Made by a program: the position numbers and the translations under genes. A DNA stretch of 11,733 nt from Firmicutes bacterium CAG:124 (GTDB lineage Bacteria; Bacillota; Clostridia; Oscillospirales; Oscillospiraceae), in contig HF990512.1 of the NCBI GenBank assembly GCA_000432135.1, positions 1 to 11,733 of the forward strand, in the 5' to 3' direction. Numbering within the stretch: the stretch's first letter is position 1; each line of letters starts with the position of its first letter. Of this stretch, positions 1 to 6,383 are shown in pieces. The notes below the pieces were generated by a model that saw only the letters and a list, made by a program, of their open reading frames with translations, ran no database searches and was not told where the DNA came from.

Positions 1-59
1 TACACCCTAGTTTAACTGTGATCCGGCATTCCATCAATCCCCATTTTTCAGGACGCAAA

Positions 60-88
60 ACGGCAGCCCCCGGACACGGGGCTGCCGT
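60..88 (-). terminator. Intrinsic terminator of the metV-metF operon
   Basis: A perfect 11-bp stem (60-70 with 78-88, ACGGCAGCCCC and its complement) encloses a 7-nt loop. Read on the minus strand it is followed by GTTTTGCG, a short T-tract. It lies about 80 nt past the metF stop codon. The plus-strand side has no T-run, so it serves the minus strand. The flanks 1-59 and 89-168 show no gene or other signal. Confidence 0.8.
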
Positions 89-168
89 CTGCTGCTATAT
101 TATGGTTTTGTATCGAAACTCAGGCAATCCATTTGGACGGTTGGATGCTGAAATATAGCTGAAAAAAC

Positions 169-1092
169 TCAGATCGTAACGCCGGCCTTTTCGAGGATGG
201 CCGGGACGTTCTTTTCTGCGCCGATGGCCATGATATGGACGCCGTCGCACAGATGCTCGTCCTTGATCTTCGCGATCATCTCCGCTGCCATCTCGATGCC
301 GAGCTGCATGGGAAGACCCTTGACACCCTTTTCCTTGCCCTCGGCTGCCGCTGCGGCAAGCTTGTCGATCATATCCTGCGGCACCGCGATGCCGGGGACG
401 TTTTCGTTCATGTACCGCGCCATGCCCGCAGCCTTGAGCGGGATGATACCAGCCATGATATGCGTCTTGATACCGGCCGCGTCGACCTTATCCAGGAAGC
501 GTTTGAACGTTTCCAGATCAAAAATACCCTGCGTCTGGATGTACTCCGCGCCGTTTTCGACCTTCTGGCGCAGCTTGTTGATCTGCAGCTCGATGGGGTC
601 ATAGACCGGAGTGACGGAAGCGCCCTTGTAGAACTTCGGCGCGCCGCCGGCGATCTCATTGCCGCCGCAGTCGCAGTTTGTCTGCTCCATCTTTGTGAGC
701 ATTTTCAGAATGCCGACGGAATCCAGATCATAGACCGGCTTGGATTCCGGACAGTCGCCGACGACGGGATGGTCGCCCGTCAGAGCCAGCATCGTGTCGA
801 TGCCGAAGGCCGCTGCGGACAAAATATCGCCCATGATCGCCATACGGTTGCGGTCGCGGCCGGTCATCTGCAGGATCGGCTCGATGCCCGCATTCTTGAG
901 CGCGACGCACAGGCCGAGGCTGGACGCCTTGAGACTGGCGGACTGCATATCGGTCACGTTGACGCCGTGAACCTTGCCGTTCAGGAGCTTTGCAGCCTCC
1001 AGCTGCTCGGAAAAATCATAACCCTTCGGGGGGGCCATTTCGGCGGTGACGCCAAATTTACCGGCTTCAAAAGCCTCTTTCAACATACTCAT
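169..1092 (-). CDS. metF: Methylenetetrahydrofolate reductase, MetF subunit (acetogen MetFV type)
   Basis: This 307-residue protein is a flavin TIM-barrel reductase that converts 5,10-methylene-THF to 5-methyl-THF in the cytoplasm. That methyl group feeds methionine synthesis or the methyl branch of the Wood-Ljungdahl pathway. Visible family marks are the N-terminal TAEMAPP (Glu18, equivalent to the active-site Glu of E. coli MetF), LQMTGRDRN (74-82), LALTGDHP (102-109, flavin contact) and QTQGIFD in the second half. Length matches the family (about 290-310). A cysteine-bearing loop (TNCDCGG) sits in the middle. The start ATG lies 1 nt after the metV stop, with its ribosome site (AGGGGAAG) inside the metV tail, so the two are probably co-translated. 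A second in-frame ATG two codons on is also possible. The adjacent metV, rather than a lone metF, indicates the MetFV class. Confidence 0.93.
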   Translation of the reverse strand: MSMLKEAFEAGKFGVTAEMAPPKGYDFSEQLEAAKLLNGKVHGVNVTDMQSASLKASSLGLCVALKNAGIEPILQMTGRDRNRMAIMGDILSAAAFGIDTMLALTGDHPVVGDCPESKPVYDLDSVGILKMLTKMEQTNCDCGGNEIAGGAPKFYKGASVTPVYDPIELQINKLRQKVENGAEYIQTQGIFDLETFKRFLDKVDAAGIKTHIMAGIIPLKAAGMARYMNENVPGIAVPQDMIDKLAAAAAEGKEKGVKGLPMQLGIEMAAEMIAKIKDEHLCDGVHIMAIGAEKNVPAILEKAGVTI

Positions 1093-1093
1093 A

Positions 1094-1744
1094 TTATTTC
1101 TTCCCCTTTAAGCTGATCGTTCTCGGATAGCTGAACTTCGCGTAGCCCTTGTCCTCGCGGGTGTGGCCGAGCTTGTCGAGCTGGCCGATCTCGCCAAGGC
1201 GCTTGTAGATCTTGATCCATGCGCAGTCGTTTTCCGGGTTGACCTCGCACTTGCCGTTCTTCTGGCCGCCGCAGGGGCCGTTGACGAGGCTCTTGGCACA
1301 CTGGGTCACGGGACAGATGCCGCCGGTCTGGCCCAGAACGCAGTCGCCGCAGAAGTGGCACGCCTCTTCCCAGACGCCGAATCGGACGGCTTCGCCGAGG
1401 TACATGGTGTTGTTGGACGGATAGGTGGGGATGCCGGGGGCATTTTTTGCGACGCACTGCACGCCGTCGCCGCAGGACATACAGATCACGCAGTCCGGCT
1501 TTGCCGCGACGAGGGGCTTCATCTTGCCCTTGACACCGAGGTTCATGCAGCAGTAATCGGCGATCGTCGTGCCGACGACCTTCTTGCCTGCTGCCTCCAG
1601 TGCCTTTGCCAGCGCGGCGACCTCCGGCTCGCCGCCGGTGTGACAAGCCGTTGCGCAGCTGTTGCAGCCGACGATCGCGACTGTTTTTGCGTCGCCGACC
1701 ATCGCCATGAGCTCTTCCATGGGCTTCTTTTGCGTAATAATCAT
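1094..1744 (-). CDS. metV: Methylenetetrahydrofolate reductase partner subunit, cysteine-rich MetV
   Basis: This 216-residue protein matches the methylene-THF reductase C-terminal family known as MetV in acetogens such as Moorella. MetV pairs with MetF and is thought to carry iron-sulfur clusters that pass electrons to the MetF flavin. It has 17 cysteines in clusters: C27-x2-C30-x3-C34, C65-C66, C85-x2-C88-x2-C91-x5-C97, C129-x2-C132-x2-C135, then C144, C149, C158, C166 and C174. The N-terminal TVAIVGCNSCATAC segment looks like a small alpha/beta fold. The ATG is preceded by AAGGAGA at 8-nt spacing. It is first in a two-gene operon with metF and has a near-consensus promoter at 1819-1847. No electron-partner genes (Hdr, Mvh or Rnf types) are in the window, so the donor is unknown. 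Cluster assignment is inference from the cysteine pattern and family knowledge. Confidence 0.88.
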   Translation of the reverse strand: MIITQKKPMEELMAMVGDAKTVAIVGCNSCATACHTGGEPEVAALAKALEAAGKKVVGTTIADYCCMNLGVKGKMKPLVAAKPDCVICMSCGDGVQCVAKNAPGIPTYPSNNTMYLGEAVRFGVWEEACHFCGDCVLGQTGGICPVTQCAKSLVNGPCGGQKNGKCEVNPENDCAWIKIYKRLGEIGQLDKLGHTREDKGYAKFSYPRTISLKGKK

Positions 1745-1812
1745 GCTAACGTCTCCTTGCGTATGAAATGCGGGCGCGGTTTTTGAAAGCCGCGGACGTA
1801 TGTCTCGAACAT
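1741..1812 (-). other. Possible leaderless 23-codon upstream ORF of metV
   Basis: An ATG at 1812-1810 opens a 23-codon frame (starting MFETYVRGFQ). Its TGA overlaps the metV ATG as ATGA. The ATG begins 7 nt after the -10 hexamer, which is the expected transcription start, so the message could be leaderless here. The metV ribosome site AAGGAG lies inside this frame. The peptide has no run of regulatory codons such as Met. It may be coincidence; only position supports it. Confidence 0.2.
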
Positions 1813-1818
1813 GGCACT

Positions 1819-1847
1819 ATCATACTCCAAACCCGCGCAGAAATCAA
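1819..1847 (-). promoter_or_regulatory. Sigma-A-like promoter of metV-metF
   Basis: On the minus strand TTGATT (1847-1842) and TATGAT (1824-1819) are separated by 17 nt, close to consensus. The predicted start is near 1812, giving a leader of about 68 nt before metV. I saw no SAM, THF or T-box riboswitch in this leader. Confidence 0.7.
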
Positions 1848-1902
1848 CATGATTCCAAGGCAAACAACGAAAAATTTCTGGAATTCTTACAGGATTCCAA
1901 GA

Positions 1903-1932
1903 CTGGCAAACAGAAAGCCAACATGATATAAT
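1903..1932 (+). promoter_or_regulatory. Extended -10 promoter of the thioesterase gene
   Basis: A perfect TATAAT (1927-1932) is preceded by TG one base upstream (1924-1925), an extended -10. The -35 is weak: CTGGCA at 18 nt or TGGCAA at 17 nt. The predicted start is near 1939, about 27 nt before the gene. AGGAGG lies at 1949-1954, 11 nt before the ATG, a slightly long spacing. Confidence 0.65.
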
Positions 1933-1965
1933 ACAGGCAAACACAAACAGGAGGCATGAGCAGCC

Positions 1966-2703
1966 ATGCAGGCAGGTTTTTTTGAAAAGCAGATCGTTCT
2001 GACCCCGGATCTTTGCGGCAGCGCGGCGGCGCTTTCGCCGCTGGCGGCGTTCACGATCTTTCAGGGCATCGCGTCGGAGCACGCGGAGAGGATCGGCGTC
2101 GGCGGCGCGGCCATGGCAAAGCGGGGCGAATTCTGGCTGACCGTCCACAGCCGGGTGGATTTTTACGAGCCGGCGTATCTCATGGACGAGCTGACAGCCC
2201 GCACGTGGCCGGAGCAATGCGAGGGCCGGGACATCCGCTGCTTCCGCAGTTACCGGCTGACGAAGGGCGAACAGACCGTCGCGCTGGGCCGGACGCAGTG
2301 GGCCATTCTCGGCCCGGAGCAGAAGATCCTGCGCTTTGAGCAGTCCGGCTTCCCGGCGGACTTCCCCTTTCCGGACGCAGCCGCCATTGCCGAGCCGCCC
2401 GTGCGCTTCCACGACGAGCTGACGCAGGACGAGCTTATCTACACGCACCTCGTCCGCGCGACGGATATCGACATGGGGCGGCATATGAACAACGTCGTCT
2501 ATATCCGCCTCCTGCTCGACTGCCTGCCGGCAAAGGAGCTTGCCTCCGGCAGGATCAAAAGCATTGAGGCGCACTATGCAAGCCCGTGTCTGGAGGGCGA
2601 AACCCTCGGCGTCTTCTGCCGCCGGAAGGAGCGGCTCTGCCGCATGGCCGTCCGCCATGCAGACGGCCGCCCCGCCGTTCTGGCGCAGATCGTATTTGGA
2701 TAA
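1966..2703 (+). CDS. Acyl-ACP thioesterase (FatA/FatB-like)
   Basis: This 245-residue double hot-dog enzyme should hydrolyse acyl-acyl carrier protein to free fatty acid, ending or adjusting fatty acid synthesis in the cytoplasm. Residues 1-130 resemble the first hot-dog (FEKQIVLTPDLCG, then an FWLTVHSRVDFY strand). Residues 145-245 are the second, with the family motif TDIDMGRHMNNVVYIRLL (166-183). In plant and bacterial relatives this motif is D-x-N-x-H-x-N-N. Here Asp169 and His173 are kept, and Glu201 is a candidate for the third residue, but the usual Asn between Asp and His is Gly171. Length fits bacterial members. The ATG at 1966 fits the AGGAGG. An earlier ATG at 1956 is out of frame and stops after about ten codons. 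It is a single-gene transcript, convergent with pyrG. Chain-length preference cannot be read. Confidence 0.88.
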   Translation: MQAGFFEKQIVLTPDLCGSAAALSPLAAFTIFQGIASEHAERIGVGGAAMAKRGEFWLTVHSRVDFYEPAYLMDELTARTWPEQCEGRDIRCFRSYRLTKGEQTVALGRTQWAILGPEQKILRFEQSGFPADFPFPDAAAIAEPPVRFHDELTQDELIYTHLVRATDIDMGRHMNNVVYIRLLLDCLPAKELASGRIKSIEAHYASPCLEGETLGVFCRRKERLCRMAVRHADGRPAVLAQIVFG

Positions 2704-2718
2704 GTCCCTATGCAAAAC

Positions 2719-2742
2719 GAGCCGCCCCGTCTGGGGCGGCTC
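2719..2742 (-). terminator. Terminator between the thioesterase gene and pyrG
   Basis: A perfect 10-bp GC-rich stem (GAGCCGCCCC, 2719-2728, with 2733-2742) has a GTCT loop. Read on the minus strand it is followed by GTTTTGC, so it best ends pyrG, whose stop lies 15 nt upstream. On the plus strand no T-run follows, so it would end the thioesterase message only weakly. Confidence 0.8.
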
Positions 2743-2757
2743 GCGGTGTGATATGGG

Positions 2758-4350
<1,593 letters not shown>

Positions 4351-4400
4351 CCTGTATGCCTCCAACTCCCAGTTTCTGCGAAAAACAAAATACGGACGGT

Positions 4401-4429
4401 ATTGTACCGCTGCGCACGCAAAACGTCAA
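4401..4429 (-). promoter_or_regulatory. Sigma-A-like promoter of pyrG
   Basis: On the minus strand TTGACG (4429-4424), a 17-nt spacer and TACAAT (4406-4401) form a near-consensus promoter. The leader to pyrG is only about 45 nt. It has no terminator hairpin and no initial G-run, so the CTP-sensing attenuator known for Bacillus subtilis pyrG is not present in that form. Confidence 0.8.
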
Positions 4430-4515
4430 GAATGAAACTTTTACGAAGATAAAATGCGGGAAAACGCGGCTTCTTGTGGAGCCAGCCGAAATTTCCGCGA
4501 GCTTGTATTTTTTTC

Positions 4516-4544
4516 TTGCGCCACGCATCCGGCTATGCTATACT
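4516..4544 (+). promoter_or_regulatory. Orphan plus-strand promoter in the pyrG / aminotransferase gap
   Basis: TTGCGC (4516-4521), a 17-nt spacer and TATACT (4539-4544) with TG at 4536-4537 make a good extended -10 promoter. No plus-strand gene follows. The predicted start near 4551 is only about 7 nt before a strong terminator. Within the gene-free stretch 4351-4666, the remainder between the listed sites shows nothing beyond a 7-bp hairpin at 4599-4617 without a T-run. Confidence 0.5.
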
Positions 4545-4557
4545 GGGTCTGTACCCA

Positions 4558-4593
4558 CCGCCGGAGGCGTCCGCCTCCGGCGGGCTGTTTTTT
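4558..4593 (+). terminator. Strong plus-strand intrinsic terminator following the orphan promoter
   Basis: A perfect 12-bp stem (4558-4569 with 4572-4583, CCGCCGGAGGCG and its complement) is followed by GCTG and six T (4588-4593). The T-run is only on the plus strand. No plus-strand gene lies upstream, so it can end only a very short transcript from the promoter at 4516-4544. Confidence 0.75.
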
Positions 4594-4624
4594 ATGCTTG
4601 TCCGCATATTGCGGACAGTGCAAA

Positions 4625-4652
4625 GCCCCGCCTGTCTTATGACAGACGGGGC
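4625..4652 (-). terminator. Bidirectional terminator after the aminotransferase gene
   Basis: A 12-bp stem (4625-4636 with 4641-4652) closes a 4-nt loop. On the minus strand all positions pair, one as G-U; on the plus strand the same position is an A-C mismatch. The minus side is followed by TTTGC and the plus side by GCTTTT. It begins 14 nt past the aminotransferase stop, so it ends that gene, and it may also block plus-strand reading into the antisense of the gene. Confidence 0.75.
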
Positions 4653-4666
4653 GCTTTTGCAGGTTT

Positions 4667-5860
4667 TCAATGCGTTTCGTTGTATTTACGGATGCCGAGG
4701 GCCAGAAGATCCATGGCGCGCTCCAGATCCTCCTGCTTGAGGACGTAGGCGATGCGGATCTCGTTGCGGCCCTTGCCGGGCGTGGCATAGAAGGGCTCTC
4801 CGGCGGAGAACATGACGGTGTCGCCGCAATCTTCAAACTCCTGCAGCAGCCAGAGCTGGAATTTCTCCGCGTCGTCGACCGGCAGCGCGGCCATCAGGTA
4901 AAACGCGCCGCGCGGGCACTCGCAGATAACGCCGGGGATCTCGTGCAGCTTGCGCACGACGGTATCCCGGCGGCGCTTGTATTCCTGCCGTACCTGCTCG
5001 AAATACTCCGGCCCGACGGAGTAGAGCGCCGCTGCCGCGATCTGGTCGAGCGTCGCGACCGAAAGCCGCGCCTGACAGTATTTGAGGGCGTTGGCCATAA
5101 ACTCCCGGTTGCGGCTGATGAGACAGCCGATGCGCGCGCCGCAGGCGGAAAAGCGCTTGGAGACGGAATCGATGAGGATCAGGTTTTCCTGTCCGTAGTC
5201 AAACTTGCCGAACGAATGCATCGGCTCGCCGTCGTAGGTAAACTCGCGGTAGACCTCGTCGGCCACGAGATACAGATCGTGCGCCACGGCCACGTCGAGC
5301 AGCATTTTCATCTGCGCCTCCGTGAGACACGTGCCGGTGGGGTTGCCGGGATTGGTGATCATGATGGCCTTCGTCTTCGGCGTGATGCAGGCCTCGATGC
5401 GCGCACGGTCGGCGTAGAAATAGCCCTCCTCCGGCTTCGTGTGCAGGGGGTGGATGACGCCTCCGGCGGTCGTGATGAACGTGTGGTAATTCGGGTAGAA
5501 CGGCTCGGGGACAATGACCTCGTCGCCGTCGTCCAGCAGACAGTTTGCCGCGATCTGCAATGCTTCGCTGCCGCCGGTGGTGATGAGGATGTCGGACTCG
5601 TTCAGCTGCACGCCGATATTGCGGTAATATCGCTCGATCGCTTCGATCAGTTCCGGGATGCCGGGCGAGGCTGCGTAGGCCAGAACCGGCGTGCGGAAAT
5701 TGTGGATTGCGTCGTACAGTGCGTCCGGCGTGTGGATATCGGGCTGGCCGATATTCAGATGATAGATTTTCTTGCCGGCTGCCGCTGCTGCCACTGCGTA
5801 GGGATGGAATTTGCGCATGGGGGACTGCCCGCATGCAAGTGCTTTGCTGGACAACTTCAT
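4667..5860 (-). CDS. Pyridoxal-phosphate aminotransferase, class I/II
   Basis: This 397-residue enzyme has fold type I of the aspartate aminotransferase family and should move amino groups between an amino acid and a 2-oxo acid in the cytoplasm. Visible marks are NIGQPDIHTP (36-45), AYAASPGIPELIEAI (61-75), ITTGGSEALQ (93-102, phosphate contact), NPGNPTG (170-176, with Asn173), DEVYREF (201-207, Asp201 and Tyr204), the Schiff-base Lys235 in SVSKRFSACGARIG, and Arg369 in NEIRIAYV for the substrate carboxylate. All catalytic residues are present and length is normal. The ATG at 5860 has AGGAGGT at 6-nt spacing; the frame extends upstream to 5899 but without a ribosome site. It is single-gene, with a promoter at 5938-5966 and a terminator at 4625-4652. 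Substrate is not determined; an aspartate, alanine or aromatic role are all possible. Confidence 0.9.
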   Translation of the reverse strand: MKLSSKALACGQSPMRKFHPYAVAAAAAGKKIYHLNIGQPDIHTPDALYDAIHNFRTPVLAYAASPGIPELIEAIERYYRNIGVQLNESDILITTGGSEALQIAANCLLDDGDEVIVPEPFYPNYHTFITTAGGVIHPLHTKPEEGYFYADRARIEACITPKTKAIMITNPGNPTGTCLTEAQMKMLLDVAVAHDLYLVADEVYREFTYDGEPMHSFGKFDYGQENLILIDSVSKRFSACGARIGCLISRNREFMANALKYCQARLSVATLDQIAAAALYSVGPEYFEQVRQEYKRRRDTVVRKLHEIPGVICECPRGAFYLMAALPVDDAEKFQLWLLQEFEDCGDTVMFSAGEPFYATPGKGRNEIRIAYVLKQEDLERAMDLLALGIRKYNETH

Positions 5861-5937
5861 AAGAATACCTCCTGTACCCGTATTTTCCGGGATGTCCACC
5901 CCGGTTCCTGCACATACCGTGCATGAAAATTTTATTC

Positions 5938-5966
5938 ATCATACCATATTCCAGGCAAAAAAACAA
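5938..5966 (-). promoter_or_regulatory. Sigma-A-like promoter of the aminotransferase gene
   Basis: On the minus strand TTGTTT (5966-5961), a 17-nt spacer and TATGAT (5943-5938) fit a vegetative promoter. The leader is about 70 nt. The palindrome at 6013-6033 lies about 47 bp upstream of this -35. Confidence 0.6.
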
Positions 5967-6012
5967 CGGGAACCTCGGCACCGCAGGAAGTTTTTCTGCA
6001 GTGCCGCCCAAA

Positions 6013-6033
6013 ATCCATACTATTAGTATGGAT
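6013..6033. promoter_or_regulatory. Perfect 21-bp palindrome, operator candidate
   Basis: ATCCATACTA and its exact complement flank a single central T. It sits in the divergent region between the aminotransferase promoter and the truncated XRE gene. Size and symmetry fit a dimeric repressor site. No T-run follows on either strand, so it is not a terminator. Binding by the adjacent XRE protein is an inference from position. Confidence 0.5.
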
Positions 6034-6083
6034 AATTTCCGTCCGAATCATATGAATCGTGTGTTTCATTCCGGCGCGGTATC

Positions 6084-6092
6084 TGATACGAT
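6084..6092 (+). promoter_or_regulatory. Possible extended -10 of the XRE gene
   Basis: TGATACGAT gives TACGAT with TG one base upstream, about 23 nt before the gene. The -35 region (GTTTCA or TTTCAT) is poor. A start near 6099 would leave a short leader carrying the GGGAGG ribosome site. Confidence 0.35.
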
Positions 6093-6114
6093 AGAGGCAT
6101 CGGGAGGGATGGAT

Positions 6115-6249
6115 ATGCAGATCAGACTTGCGGAAAATATCCGCGCGCTGCGCAGGCAGCACAGATTCACGCAGGAGCAGCTGGCCGAAAGCCTGGGCGT
6201 GACGCCCGGCGCGGTCTATAAGTGGGAAACGGGAGTTTCCCATAGTTAA
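6115..6249 (+). pseudogene. XRE-family regulator, 3' end lost at the insertion junction
   Basis: The frame encodes 44 residues: an N-terminal helix (LAENIRALRRQH), the helix-turn-helix pair TQEQLAESLG and TPGAVYKWETG, then VSHS and a stop. Family members continue after the Gly-Val-Ser segment with two further helices of the HTH_3 fold and usually a longer C-terminal region; both are missing. The last native codons end at about 6240, exactly where base composition changes, so the final His-Ser and stop come from foreign DNA. The start ATG at 6115 fits GGGAGG at 7-nt spacing; an ATG at 6109 is too close to it. A 44-residue product lacking the rest of the fold is unlikely to be a working repressor. 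Confidence 0.75.
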
Positions 6250-6315
6250 AGATACCACACCAAACATAACAACACCACGCTTATACGGGACTTAGCACAC
6301 CCCAAAAGAACATAC

Positions 6316-6360
6316 AGAAATCCCCCATAAGCAACAAGGTTTGCTTTATGGGGGATTTCT
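6316..6360 (-). terminator. Long terminator closing the ABC transporter operon
   Basis: AGAAATCCCCCATAA pairs perfectly over 15 bp with its complement, and the inner GCAA/TTGC continues the stem after one bulged T. It begins 23 nt past the permease stop. T-rich sequence follows on both strands (TTTCTGTATGTTCTTTT on minus, TTGTTTT on plus), so it can work both ways and would insulate the element from chromosomal transcription. Confidence 0.8.
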
Positions 6361-6383
6361 TGTTTTAATTGTCGTTTTTGATA

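Noticed and set aside
235..1116. Plus-strand open frame of 293 codons opposite metF
   Set aside because: It is antisense to a clear metF with all motifs, has no ribosome site, and its product has no recognisable family; GC-rich codon bias on the other strand explains the open frame.
1745..1812. Possible riboswitch in the metV leader
   Set aside because: The leader is about 68 nt with only a 5-bp stem (CGCGG/CCGCG); no SAM, THF or T-box core sequences were seen.
1813..2715. Long minus-strand frame through the thioesterase gene
   Set aside because: Antisense to a supported gene; only its last 23 codons (1741-1812) follow a promoter and were considered separately.
4351..4400. Bacillus-type CTP-sensing attenuator for pyrG
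   Set aside because: The leader has no terminator hairpin and the predicted start is not a run of G.
4599..4617. 7-bp hairpin TGTCCGC/GCGGACA between the two terminators
   Set aside because: No T-run on either side and a short stem; probably incidental or part of the terminator cluster.
4670..5926. Plus-strand open frame of 418 codons opposite the aminotransferase
   Set aside because: It mirrors the aminotransferase almost exactly and has repetitive Arg/Val/Asp-rich composition typical of antisense frames in GC-rich DNA.
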